A DNA stretch of 64,000 bases. Origin: CAMREV01 sp051653965 (GTDB lineage: Bacteria > Bacillota_I > Bacilli_A > Mycoplasmatales > Mycoplasmoidaceae). Shown one piece after another: positions 1 through 9,751 of the stretch. The notes under the pieces are model-generated. The model was given only the letters and a program-made list of their open reading frames with translations, had not been told where the DNA came from and did no database searches. The stretch spans positions 62,001-126,000 of the forward strand of contig JBOFXG010000008.1 of the NCBI GenBank assembly GCA_051653965.1. Direction: 5' to 3'. Positions within the stretch are counted from its first letter, which is position 1. Every line of letters starts with the position of its first letter. The position numbers were made by a program, and so were the translations under genes.

Positions 1-322
1 TTAAAAAATTTCCTAAATTTAAAACTTTTTTTAAATCTTGAGTTACTGTTGTTACAAAAATACCGCAGACACCTTCACTTGAAAGTTTTTTCCCTAAAGT
101 ATTTAATTCATTATAATTTTCTTTTGATAAATGATCAAAAGATACACCATATCCACCATGTGTATGTTGATCGATGAAACCAGGCAAACAATAATTCCTA
201 GCTTTATTTTCCTTTTTTGATTTTTCAATTATTTTTTTAATTTTGCCATTTTCTATATGGATGTCACCAAAAACAATTCCATCATGATTAACTATGTTAA
301 CATCTATAATTTTTTTTACCAT
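1..322 (-). CDS. nagA: N-acetylglucosamine-6-phosphate deacetylase, N-terminal part (cut by window edge)
   Basis: The reverse strand starts with ATG at 322 and stays open to the window edge (about 107 residues visible). Residues near 57-67 read PGFIDQHTHGG, the metal-binding HxH segment of the amidohydrolase superfamily in the NagA form, followed by GYGVSFD. NagA removes the acetyl group from GlcNAc-6-phosphate in the cytosol so the amino sugar can enter glycolysis as glucosamine-6-phosphate. The C-terminal catalytic part is outside the window. The gene is divergent from degV. The family call is firm from the HTHGG context; substrate specificity is inferred from the family. Confidence 0.85.
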   Translation of the reverse strand, partial: MVKKIIDVNIVNHDGIVFGDIHIENGKIKKIIEKSKKENKARNYCLPGFIDQHTHGGYGVSFDHLSKENYNELNTLGKKLSSEGVCGIFVTTVTQDLKKVLNLGNFL

Positions 323-404
323 AAATCCTATTTTCAATATCTTTTATTTATTATAAATTGTTATTAATTAAAAATTTAAATTAATAATTTTAATACACAT
401 AAGA

Positions 405-410
405 TATAAT
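405..410 (+). promoter_or_regulatory. Putative -10 box for degV
   Basis: A perfect TATAAT lies 50 nt before the degV start in the nagA-degV divergent gap. No clear -35 was seen, which is usual in such AT-rich genomes. Confidence 0.5.
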
Positions 411-460
411 TAAAATAATCATTAATCTAAAAATGATATTTTAATTTGGATGGTTTAATT

Positions 461-1339
461 ATGGCAAAAAAAATTGGATTAATAGTAGACAGTGGTGCTT
501 CACTTTATAATAATGAATTAAAAAATGTTGAAATCATTCCATTAATAATTAATGAAATTATTGATAAAAGAATAGATACATATAATGATGGTGTTGACTT
601 AAAAAGAGAAGATGTTTATAAAAAGATAATTAATAAATCAAAGCTTTCAACCTCTCAATCTATATTTGGTGAATGTTATAACTTAGTTCAAAAAATGTTA
701 AAAAAATATGATGAGATAATGGTATTTCCTCTATCAAAAGGTTTATCTGGAACGTATAACACTTGAATCCAAGTTGCTTCTGAATTTGATTCAAATAAAG
801 TTCATATCCTTGATCATTCTGATGTTTGCACAGGTATATACTATGCAATGTTAGAATCATATGAAAAATATTTAAATGGAGAATCAATTAGTGATATCCA
901 AAAGTTTTTAGATAAAAGAAATACAAAAAGAGAAGCAGTTATTTTAATTAATGATTTAGATCATCTTGTAAGAGGTGGCAGACTATCTGTTGTTAAATCA
1001 AAAATAGCTAAATTATTAGGTTTAAGAGTTTTAGTCAAATTTAATGGTAAATTAGATCTTTTAGATAAGACAAAAACAATTCAAAATGCAATTAATAAAT
1101 CATTAAAAAGCATTGATGAAAACATTAATTTTTCTAAAAACGGAATAAAAAGAATTTTTATTACAACAAATTACATAGATATTAATGATCCAGCATTAAT
1201 GGAATATAAAAAACATCTTGAAAATTGATTAAATAAAAATGGTGTTACTTATGATGGAATCATAATTGACTATCTTCCATCAGTTATTTCTATCCATACT
1301 GGAATTAATACAATTGGTGTTTGAATTGAATCAAAATAA
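461..1339 (+). CDS. DegV family fatty-acid-binding protein
   Basis: A 292-residue protein of normal DegV length. It opens with KKIGLIVDSGASL, the DegV N-terminal strand and Ser motif, has the STSQ segment (TSQSIFGE) near residue 67, and contains RGGRLSVVKSKIAKLLGLR, the typical DegV glycine-rich helix. Family members bind a fatty acid in a cleft between two domains and hand it to the FakA/FakB kinase system for phospholipid synthesis. ATG 461 is preferred over the in-frame TTG at 446 because it matches the family N-terminus. Two in-frame TGA codons encode Trp. A hairpin terminator follows directly, so the gene looks monocistronic. Confidence 0.88.
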
Positions 1340-1340
1340 A

Positions 1341-1366
1341 AAACTACTTTTAAAGTAGTTTTTTTA
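1341..1366 (+). terminator. Rho-independent terminator after degV
   Basis: Inverted repeat AACTACTTT / AAAGTAGTT followed by a T run, two bases after the degV stop. Confidence 0.8.
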
Positions 1367-1383
1367 ACGAGTTATATGAAGGT

Positions 1384-1412
1384 AAAGAAAAAGACTACTT
1401 TTTATGTAGTCT
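1384..1412 (-). terminator. Terminator for the small minus-strand ORF
   Basis: AGACTAC at 1392-1398 pairs with GTAGTCT at 1406-1412. On the minus strand the stem is followed by TTTTTCTTT. It lies 10 nt past the stop of the ORF at 1423-1515. Confidence 0.65.
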
Positions 1413-1422
1413 ATTCATTTTA

Positions 1423-1515
1423 TTAGTTATCTAATTGGTTTAGAGCAGATTCAATTTCTTTCTTCAATGCTTCTAAATCATTTATTAGAGAATCTAAGTT
1501 TTTTGTATTATTCAT
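1423..1515 (-). CDS. Small 30-residue helical peptide, function unknown
   Basis: A short reverse-strand ORF, too small for usual gene calling. The upstream sequence reads AAAGGA, then six bases, then ATG at 1515 (an earlier ATG at 1521 directly abuts the Shine-Dalgarno and is less likely). The peptide is rich in Leu, Glu, Lys and Asn with a heptad-like pattern (SLINDLEALKKEIESAL), consistent with a short amphipathic or coiled-coil helix. It has its own terminator and lies alone between convergent degV and pta. Good ribosome site, helical composition and terminator argue for a real gene, but no homologue is recognised. Confidence 0.5.
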   Translation of the reverse strand: MNNTKNLDSLINDLEALKKEIESALNQLDN

Positions 1516-1594
1516 ATTCATTCCTTTACATTCATATATACATTATTATTATAAATTATAAAAAAACAAAATCAATAGCCGAGCAGAAAATAAA

Positions 1595-2563
1595 TTATTT
1601 TATTGATTGAAAAGCTGTAATATATGCTATAGACTTAGTAGCTTCAACATTAGCTCCTCTACTTAAATCATTCATTGGCTTATTCAGACCAATTACAACA
1701 GGACCAATAGCTACTGTATCATTAGAAAGTCTTTCCATAATTTTATATCCTATATTTGCAGAATCTAAATTGGGAAAAATAAATAAATTTGCATTATTTT
1801 TCCATTTAATTGATTTAACTTTTTTATTTCTAACATTTTCATCAATTGCTGCATCAAATTGAATTTCGCCAAAAAAATCAATATTTTTTATTTTCTTATT
1901 TTTAATTAAATTATAAGCTTCTCTTACTTTATCAACTGATTCTCCAGCTCCACTTCCATTTGTAGAATATGAAAGTAATGCTGTAGTAATTTTTTTATTT
2001 AGTATTTTATTTGAAAATTTTGCACTTTCTAATGCAATTGAAGCCAATTCTTTAGAATTAGGATTTAAATTTAATGAAACATCAGCAAACATTAAGGTAT
2101 CATTACTTTTTTCCATAAACATTATGCTACTAACAAGTTCTACTTTTTTATTTTTTCCGATAACTTGTAATGCAGCTCTTAATGTATCTTTAGTAGTATA
2201 TTCAATTCCACAAACAACACCATCAACTTTTTTTCTATTTAATAATAGAGCAGAAAAATAATTTGGTTTTAAACAAAGTGTTTTTGCATCTTCCATACTT
2301 AGATTTTTGTGTTTTCTAATTTCATACAATGTTTTTATATATGGATCAAGCTTAATATCACTCATTATTATTTGTTCAATATTTTTAATAGACTTAATAT
2401 TGTTATTTTTTTCAAATAACAATATTGGTTCAATAATACCTTCCTTTTTTAATTGAATAGCTGCTTCTTGAATAGTTTTGTTTCATCCTTCTGTAAAAAG
2501 AATTTTTGCTTTTACTTTTTTTAGCTTTAAATCTTTGCTTAATTTTTTAATAAATTTTCCCAT
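1595..2563 (-). CDS. pta: Phosphate acetyltransferase
   Basis: A 322-residue protein, the usual length for the short single-domain Pta. It carries the PTA_PTB features: VDGVVCGIEYTTKDTLRAALQ, the substrate-loop sequence LLSYSTNGSGAG, and the C-terminal GPVVIGLNKPMNDLSRGA motif close to the family signature. It interconverts acetyl-CoA and acetyl phosphate, feeding acetate kinase for ATP. The ATG at 2563 gives the full family N-terminus, with AAGG upstream; one TGA near residue 27 encodes Trp. It is divergent from the CoA-related genes at 2617-4579, so the locus is themed around CoA. Confidence 0.93.
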
Positions 2564-2584
2564 AAATAACCTTGTTAATTAATA

Positions 2585-2590
2585 TATAAT
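2585..2590 (+). promoter_or_regulatory. Putative -10 box for coaD-HAD/coaX
   Basis: TATAAT lies 27 nt before the ATG at 2617, with AGGA at 2607-2610 as the ribosome site, in the short gap between divergent pta and coaD-HAD. Confidence 0.5.
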
Positions 2591-2616
2591 TATTTTACAT
2601 TTATTTAGGAATTAAT

Positions 2617-3837
2617 ATGAAGAAAATTGGTTTGTTTCCAGGAACCTTTAATAATTTACATGAAGGTCATATTCATATAATTAAAAAGGCATTAAAAATT
2701 TTTGATAAAGTTTACATAGTAGTTGCTAAAAATGAATTAAAAAATAGTGACTTAGAAAAAAATTTCCTAAATACAAAAAAAGAAATAAACAAATTAAATA
2801 TTAAAAATATAGAAGTTCTTAAAACTGATAATATCATTCCTGATTTATTTGATGAATTGGGTTGTACACATATAATTAGAGGAATTAGAAATACTGAAGA
2901 TTATGAATATGAATATAATTTAATGAACCAATACAAAAATAAAAATAGTAAAATAGAAGAAATATTTTTTCTCTCAGATAAAAAATACAAATATTTTGCT
3001 TCAAGTAATAGAAAGCTTTTTGCTTTTGATGTAGATGGAACAATATTAACTGATAAAAAAAAATTACTTGAATCAACAAAGGATGCAGTTAAAAAATTAA
3101 TTAAAAATAATCATGAAGTTATTTTATGCACAGGAAGACATTATACAAATGTATTAAAATTAACTCAAGATCTTAATTTGCCTAACTATATTATTACTTC
3201 GGGTGGATCAGCAATTTTTGATATAAAGAAAAAAAAATTAATTTTATCAAATAAATTCCTAAGTAAAAAAGATATTGATGTTGCAATTACCTTGGCACAA
3301 AAATATAAAAGAGAACTTATTTGAAATAATGGGGAAAAACTTTTTAGAGTTTATTTTGGAAAAAATCCAAATTATGAAATAAAAGAAGAAAGATATTTTT
3401 ATGGAGGATCTCATACATCTCCTGAATATGATAATTGAGAAAATGTGAAACGTTATGTTTATAAAAATGTTTTACAAATTACTTTTAAAGCGGAAAGTAA
3501 AATAGTTGAAAAAGAATTTAAAAATATTAATAAAAAGATTTCTAATAATTGTATTTGTTATCATTCATCATCTTTTTATATAGATTTTTTTGATAAAAGT
3601 ATTGGAAAATATAATTCAATAAATAATTTAGCAAAAAAACTGAAAATTAATAAAAATGATATTTTTGTATTTGGTGATTCAGGCAATGATACTGAAATGA
3701 TTTCAAAATTTAAAAATGGAATTGCAATGGGAAATTCTCCAGATAATATTAAAGAAAAAGCAAAATATATAATTGGATCAAATAATAATGATTCTATTTA
3801 TAATTTTTTATTGGATTATGGTTTTATAAATGAATAA
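2617..3837 (+). CDS. coaD: Fused phosphopantetheine adenylyltransferase (CoaD) - Cof-type HAD phosphatase
   Basis: One 406-residue frame with two enzyme domains. Residues 1-134 are CoaD-like: GLFPGTFNNLHEGHIHI has the nucleotidyltransferase T10 and the G17-H18 pair, RGIRNTEDYEYEYNLMNQ is the PPAT substrate/ATP segment, and FASSNRK is a shortened form of the ISSxxVR motif. The usual last 30-35 residues of CoaD are missing. The chain passes at once into a HAD-IIB (Cof) domain: LFAFDVDGT holds nucleophile D138 and D140, CTGRH follows, and FGDSGNDTEM near 354 holds the acidic Mg ligands. CoaD makes dephospho-CoA from 4'-phosphopantetheine; the HAD substrate is unknown. Several TGA Trp codons, no frameshift. 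Overlaps coaX by 8 nt. Confidence 0.85.
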
Positions 3838-4579
3838 AATATTAATACTTGATATAGGAAATTCATTAATTAAAATTTCTATAATAAATAGAAATAAAAT
3901 TGAAGATACATACTTATTTGGAACAAGAAATTTTGATAAGTGGAAATTTGATATTAAAAATTTACTACATAGATTAAATTACAAAGAAGCAATAATTGGT
4001 TCTGTAGCACCTTCTATAAATGAAAAAATACAATTATTATTTCCGGAAAATAAAAAAATATATTTTATAAAAAATAGCGATTTTGCATTTTTAAAATCAG
4101 ATAAAAAAATTGATATTGAAAATGTTGGTTTAGATATTCTTGGTTTTTCATATTATTTAATTGAAAATTCAGCTAATTCAATAGGAATATCTTTTGGAAC
4201 GGCTATTTTTTCAATAATTATTAAAAACAAAAAAATTATGGGTGTTAGCATCCTACCATCTATTAATAAGGCTTTTCAGGATTTAACAAAAAATACTGAA
4301 CTTATCAATAATTTTAAAATTGAAAATATTAGAAAAGATTTTGGTTTTAATACAAATGAGTGTATTGAATCAGGATATTACCATATCATTTTTGGCACTA
4401 TAAATAGTATGATAAATTATGCATACGATAAATATTGTATTAAAGATGTTTTTATAACTGGTGGAAATTATAGAAATATCAATGAATTTAAATTTGATAA
4501 AAAATTCAATATTTCAAATAAACAAGAACAAATAGTAACTCTTGGCTATTTACTTCTTTATAAAAATTTTTTAAATTAA
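3830..4579 (+). CDS. coaX: Type III pantothenate kinase-like protein, some motif residues altered
   Basis: A 249-residue ASKHA-fold protein, normal length for CoaX. Seen: the first phosphate motif LDIGNSLIKI, GSVAPSIN (usually SVVP), GLDI where the family has GxDR (Asp kept, Arg replaced by Ile), SFGTAIF where the family has DxGTAxT (Asp replaced by Ser, second Thr by Phe), and a C-terminal TGG. CoaX phosphorylates pantothenate, the first step of CoA synthesis. The start overlaps coaD-HAD by 8 nt, so the two are translationally coupled. The fold is well supported; whether it is still an efficient kinase is uncertain given the altered residues. Confidence 0.75.
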   Translation: MNKILILDIGNSLIKISIINRNKIEDTYLFGTRNFDKWKFDIKNLLHRLNYKEAIIGSVAPSINEKIQLLFPENKKIYFIKNSDFAFLKSDKKIDIENVGLDILGFSYYLIENSANSIGISFGTAIFSIIIKNKKIMGVSILPSINKAFQDLTKNTELINNFKIENIRKDFGFNTNECIESGYYHIIFGTINSMINYAYDKYCIKDVFITGGNYRNINEFKFDKKFNISNKQEQIVTLGYLLLYKNFLN

Positions 4580-4637
4580 GTTTATTAATTATTTTATTTA
4601 TTATAAAATATATATAGTTTTAAAAATGGGAAAAATT

Positions 4638-5519
4638 ATGGCAGATGCAAAATTAGTTAAAGAATTAAGAAATATTACGCAAGCAGGTTTTCTTGATTGT
4701 CAAAAAGCTTTAGATTCTACAAATGGAAACATGGAAGAATCAATTAAAATTTTAAAAGAAAAAGGAATTGCAAAAGCTGAAAAAAAATCAGATGCAATTG
4801 CAACTGAAGGTGTTACTGATACACTTGTTGAAGGAAATAAGGCATTAATAATTGAAGTTAATTCACAAACAGACTTTGTAGCTCAAAATGAAATCTTTTT
4901 AAATTTAGTTAAAGAAATGAAAAAAGTAATTTTAGATAAAGAAATAACTGATTTAAACTTAGTTGAAAATTTATTACTTTCAAATGGACAAACAATTAAA
5001 GATGCCTCAATTGAAGCTACTTCAAAAATTGGTGAAAAAATTTCTTTTAGAAGAGCAAATATAATTAAAAAAGATCCAACAAGTACTTTCGGAGTTTACA
5101 CTCACCATAACAAAAGATACTCATCTATTGTTGTTATAAATAAAAATATAAGTGAAAGCATTGCTAAAGATGTTGCAATGCATGTTGGTGCAATGAATCC
5201 TAAATTCTTAAATAAAGAAAATGTTGACCAAACTTGATTGCAAAATGAAAAAGAATTGTTAATTAAAAAAACTATTGATGAAGGTAAACCAAAAGAGTTT
5301 GCAGAAAAAATAGTCGAAGGTAGAGTTGGAAAACTATTATCTGAATATTGTTTAATTGATCAACCTTTTGTTAAGGAACCAACTTTAACAGTAGGTAAAT
5401 ATGTTGCTAACAATAATAATGCTGAAGTTTTATCTATGACTAGATATGAGCTAGGTGATGGAATAGTTAAAGAAGAAGTAGATTTTGCTGCTGAAGTAGC
5501 TGCACAAATGGGTAAGTAA
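4638..5519 (+). CDS. tsf: Elongation factor Ts
   Basis: A 293-residue protein starting MADAKLVKELRNITQAGFLDC, the N-terminal UBA-like domain that contacts EF-Tu; GIAKAEKKSDAIATEG and INSQTDF-like core segments (here EVNSQTDFVAQNE) follow. It releases GDP from EF-Tu. ATG 4638 is chosen over ATG 4626 because GGGA lies at the right distance and the family starts there. The single TGA (about residue 200) encodes Trp. An AT-rich -10-like sequence (TATAAA near 4602) precedes it. tsf is separated from rpsB here; in many bacteria they are adjacent. Confidence 0.95.
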
Positions 5520-5557
5520 TTTAATTATTTACTTTTTTAATATACAAAGGAATGAAA

Positions 5558-6280
5558 ATGAAAACAAATAAAAACATTTTAATAAAACTAAGTGGTGCGT
5601 CTTTAAGAAATGAAGACAATATTATTTGTTTTAAAAAATTAGATCAAATATCAGATCAAATAAAAGCTTTAAAAGGAGAATATGGTATTGGCATTGTTCT
5701 TGGTGGTGGAAATATTTGACGAGGTGCTACAAATGAAAAAATGGGCATGAATCGATCAGATGCAGATAACATTGGAATGCTTGCAACAATAATGAATTCT
5801 ATTTCATTAAAATCATCATTAAATAAAAATGGGATGAAAGCTAAAGTTTATTCAGCTCTTAATGTTCCAAAAGTAACAAATGATCATGATGCAAATAATT
5901 TCAATGAAGATATTAAAAAAGGCGAAATAGTAATTTTTGCTGGTGGAATAGGCATGCCTTATTTTTCAACAGATACATGTGCTGCATTACGTTGTTTAGA
6001 AATTAATTCAAAAATAGTTTTAATGGGGAAAAATGGAACTGATGGTATTTACGATAAAGATCCTAATAAAAATAAAGATGCTAAATTTATATGTTCTATA
6101 ACTTATGATGAAATTTTTGAAAAAGAATTAAAAGTAGCAGATTTAACATTTATAACAATGTGTAAAGAAAATAATATAGAAACAATAATTTTTGATATTG
6201 ATAAAAAAGAAAGTATATTAAACGCCTTAAATAATAAGGGTAAATTTACTGTAATTAGAAATAAATTAAGGGAAAAATAA
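5558..6280 (+). CDS. pyrH: UMP kinase
   Basis: A 240-residue amino-acid-kinase-fold protein of standard PyrH length. Motifs: ILIKLSGASL (N-terminal Lys and Gly loop), GIVLGGGNIWRGA (UMP/ATP glycine loop) and IFAGGIGMPYFSTDT, then KNGTDGIYDKDP for ATP binding. It makes UDP from UMP. AAAGG with seven-base spacing selects ATG 5558 rather than 5552. It follows tsf by 38 nt and is followed one base later by frr, the conserved tsf-pyrH-frr order of bacteria. Confidence 0.95.
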
Positions 6281-6281
6281 A

Positions 6282-6833
6282 ATGGAATGAGATATCTATA
6301 AAATAGAATTTGAAAAAAAATCTAATGAAAAAATTGAATGATTAGAAAATGAATTAAGTAAAATAAGAACAGGAAAAGTAAGTTCTAGTATTCTTGATGA
6401 TATTTATGTTGATTATTTTGGTACTAAATCAAAAATTATTGAAGTAGCAAATATTAAATCAGTTGATTCAAGACAATTACTTATTAAACCATATGACCCA
6501 TCAATTCAAAATGATATATATAAAGCTATATCAAAATCAAATATTGGAGTTAATCCGATAGTTGATTCTGATTCTTTAAGATTAAGTTTTCCTTTACAAA
6601 CAGAAGAAAATAGAAAAACTCTAGTTAAAAAGACAAAGGAATATTCTGAACAAACAAAAATTGGTATAAGAAATATTAGAAAAGATATTCATAGCAAAAT
6701 TAATAAAGATACTGAATTAACAAAAGATAACTTAGTTTATTATGTTGATTCATTAGATAAATTAGTAAAAAGTAAAAACAATGAAATTGATAAAATAATT
6801 GAAAAAAAGGAAAAAGAATTGATGACTATATAA
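6282..6833 (+). CDS. frr: Ribosome recycling factor
   Basis: A 183-residue protein (family about 185). Diagnostic segment LSKIRTGKVSSSILDDIYVDYFG matches the RRF helix-1/domain-2 junction, and YSEQTKIGIRNIRKDIHSKI matches the conserved RRF helix. With EF-G it splits the post-termination ribosome. The start is one base after the pyrH stop; two early TGA codons encode Trp. The C-terminus is a long charged helix, as expected. Confidence 0.95.
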
Positions 6834-6851
6834 ATAGTATAATTTTAGTTA

Positions 6852-6857
6852 TATAAT
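6852..6857 (+). promoter_or_regulatory. Putative -10 box for cdsA
   Basis: TATAAT in the 43-nt frr-cdsA gap, 19 nt before the cdsA ATG; suggests a separate promoter with a very short leader. Confidence 0.4.
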
Positions 6858-6876
6858 AAATACTAATGGTTAATAT

Positions 6877-7989
6877 ATGATTACAAAAAAATTTAATAAA
6901 AATTTAATCAGGATTAATAATATAAATGTTAGTCAAAAAGAAGTTTTCTGAAAAAGATTTTTGATGGCATTTTTCATACTTTCATATTGAATTTTAATAT
7001 TAATTACTTGTTTAATATCTGATAATTCATTGAATGATGATTGATATATTAATCTTTCACCAAATGCTACTCTAAATCTTCAATATAAAGGAATATTTGC
7101 ATATATGTTTATTTGCTTATTAATTCCATTTATATATGGTGCTGTTTATGAAATCAATAAATTGTTTTTTGGAGCTTATTCTAGGAAAACATTTATATTT
7201 TTACTTTTAGGAATATTAATATTATGTATTCTTCCGAACTTTGCTTTTATTACAAAGTTTTATTATTTTACACCAATAAAAAGTAATTTGAATCCTGGCT
7301 TTACTTCTGACTTTTTTACAATATTCTCTTTATTCACAATTACATTATTAATAGGTTTCATTATTTTATTAACTATTTTAATTTTTCTAGTTGTTAACTC
7401 TAGAGTTTTAGATTTGAAATCAATACTTTTATTTTTTATTTTAAATGCAGTTGTTGGTTTTGGATTTTTTTCAATTGGTTTTATTGGTTTATCTAAATCA
7501 TGACTTGTTTTATTTTTTGTATTATGTGTTTCTAGTTTTACAGATATTTTTGCATACTTGACAGGACTTTTATTTGGTAGAACTCAAATGACAAAAATTA
7601 TTTCTCCTAAGAAAACATGAGAAGGTTTCTTTTTTGGTTTATTTGTAACTATTCTAGCTTCAGTAATATTAATTTATTTTATTTCATTTGGTAATCAAAC
7701 TCATAATACCATTGAAAATTTAATTCATGTACCATCAATATATGAAAATTTAGTTGGCAGATGATTCTTCTTAATTTTTTTAGTTATTGGAATTTCATTA
7801 ATTTCAACTGTTGGAGACTTAGCTTTTAGTTTGCTAAAAAGAGAATATCTAATAAAAGATTATGGTACATTATTTAAAAATCATGGTGGTGTATTAGATA
7901 GATTTGACTCTATTCTATTTGCATTCACTTTATATACACTTTTAATATTCTTTATGAGTGGTATCACTGAATCAAAATTATTTCAATAA
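6877..7989 (+). CDS. cdsA: Phosphatidate cytidylyltransferase
   Basis: A 370-residue polytopic membrane protein with about eight hydrophobic segments. The C-terminal CDS signature is clear: SLLKREYLIKDYG followed by FKNHGGVLDRFDS, with the metal-binding Asp residues. SPKKTWEGF is the other conserved loop. It makes CDP-diacylglycerol, the precursor of phosphatidylglycerol and cardiolipin, in the cell membrane. The N-terminal cytosolic segment is somewhat longer than in short homologues. Many TGA Trp codons. Position after pyrH-frr is the standard Firmicute order. Confidence 0.93.
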
Positions 7990-8016
7990 TATTTGCATTT
8001 TTATTATTTTTAAGAT

Positions 8017-8022
8017 TATACT
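8017..8022 (+). promoter_or_regulatory. Putative -10 box for rpsB
   Basis: TATACT 35 nt before the rpsB start; AGGAG at 8040-8044 is the ribosome site. Confidence 0.45.
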
Positions 8023-8057
8023 TAATAGGTATGAAAATTTAGGAGAAAAAAATTATA

Positions 8058-9122
8058 ATGGCTATAAATAAAATAGATAAAGTTGGATCAGTCGAAGAAA
8101 AAAAGACTGCAAAAGCAAAGCCTACTAATAGAGTTTCTAAAGCAACTGACAATGAAATTCAAACTGAATTTGTTAAAGAAGAAAAAAAGCTATATAGAAA
8201 AACAAAAGATTATGAAGATAAAGATGATAATTATCGAAAAAGCTACATAAATAAAAAAACTTCAGAAGATTTTAAAAAAAGTAAAACTTATTACAAAGAT
8301 AAGTCAGCTGAAATTAAAGTTGCAATTGAAAGTAAATTAGATGCAAATCCAACAGTAAAAGCAAAATATAAAGAACTAGTTTCTATTAGTAAACTAATGG
8401 AAACTGGTATGCATATAGGTTTGCCTTCTAGAAAATGAAATCCAAAAATGAAAAAATTCATTTATACAAAAAAAGGTAAAAATTATATTATTGATTTATA
8501 TTTTACAGTTGTAGCATTAAGTGAAGCATATCATTTCTTGTATGAACTTGGAAAGAAAGATGGTAAAGCTATTTTTGTAGGGACTAAAGGATGAATTGTT
8601 AAAAATCATATAAAAGTAGAATCTAGAAAAGTAGGATCATTCTTCGTTAACCAAAGATGATTAGGTGGAACACTGACAAATTTAAAAACAATAAATAATT
8701 CAACTAAGAAATTAAGTGAATTAGTTGCTCTTCAAAAATTTGGTGAAATATCTAAGTATTCTAAAAAAGAACAATCAATAATTATTAAAGATATTGAAAA
8801 GTTAAATAAATTTTTTGGAGGAATTAGAACTATGAAAGATCTTCCAGATGTATTAATAGTAACTGACCCAGTTGAAGAAAAAAATGCAATTTTAGAAGCA
8901 AGAAAATTAAATATTCCTATTATTGCAATTTGTAATACAAATGCAGATCCAGATAATATTGATATTGTAATTCCTGCAAATAATTATTCTATTAAATCAG
9001 TATATTTAATTATCGGAATATTAGCTGATGCAATCGCACTTGGTCAAGGAAAAACTGCAAATTATATTGGTAAACCTGATAGTGAAATTATATTACCAGA
9101 ATCAAAAAGTCAAAATCAATAA
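8058..9122 (+). CDS. rpsB: Ribosomal protein uS2 with a long charged N-terminal extension
   Basis: A 354-residue protein, about 100 longer than typical S2. Residues 1 to about 108 form a Lys/Glu/Asp/Ser-rich low-complexity extension with no recognised domain. The S2 core begins at VSISKLMETGMHIG; the core has RKWNPKMKKFIYT, GTKGW, NQRWLGGTLTNLKT, FFGGIRTMKDLPDVLIVTDP and IIAICNTNADPD, all classic S2. The usual GHQTRRW reads GLPSRKW, so the normally conserved His is Leu. No alternative start with a ribosome site was seen nearer the core, and AGGAG precedes ATG 8058. S2 is a late-assembling 30S protein. The extension might contact RNA or other surface proteins; that is inference. Confidence 0.92.
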
Positions 9123-9124
9123 TT

Positions 9125-9751
9125 ATGAACAAAATTACAGATAATTTTTATTATACTCAAAATAGTATGATGGGAAATAACTCATATATCTTAATTGATA
9201 ATTTTTCTTGTTTCATTGTTGATCCAAGTTGAAATTCAGATAAGCTTATTGATTTTATAAAATCAAAAAACTTAATTTTAAAAGGAATTATTTTAACTCA
9301 CTTACATTATGACCATGTTGGTGAAACGAGAAAAATAGTTGAAGAATTTGATGATGTAAAAATAATTGTTTCAAAATTAGGAAAAGAAATAGTTGATAAC
9401 ACTTCAAATAAGATTTTTATTAATGATAAAAATTTTAAAAATAATAATTTTATATATGTTAAAGATGGTGAATTAATTGAAAATGGATTAATTAACTTTA
9501 TACATACACCAGGACATTCACAATGTTCAATGTGTATAGCATTTGAAAATAAAATTTTAACTGGAGATCATATTTTTGTCAATGAAATAGGTAGAACAGA
9601 TCTTGAATATTCTGACCCAAAAGAAATGTGAAACTCAATTAAAAAATTCAAATCATATGTGGAGTCAAAGAAAATTAACAATGTATATCCCGGACATAAT
9701 GAATTTGGGACTATGGAAATTATTTTGCAAAAAAATAAATACCTAAAATAA
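9125..9751 (+). CDS. Metallo-beta-lactamase-fold hydrolase (glyoxalase II-like)
   Basis: A 208-residue protein with the full MBL metal set: THLHYDH near residue 59-65, a PGHSQCS His, GDHIF Asp, and a C-terminal YPGHN His. This arrangement is that of the hydroxyacylglutathione hydrolase-like single-domain group (YcbL/YqgX type), common in Firmicutes and mollicutes. Substrate is not readable; thioester or other ester hydrolysis in the cytosol is likely. It starts two bases after the rpsB stop and so may be cotranscribed with it. Confidence 0.85.

Noticed and set aside
461..1339. degV and many other genes as pseudogenes broken by TGA codons
   Set aside because: TGA falls at Trp positions of conserved motifs throughout, and a tRNA-Trp(UCA) is present, so these are intact genes under code 4.
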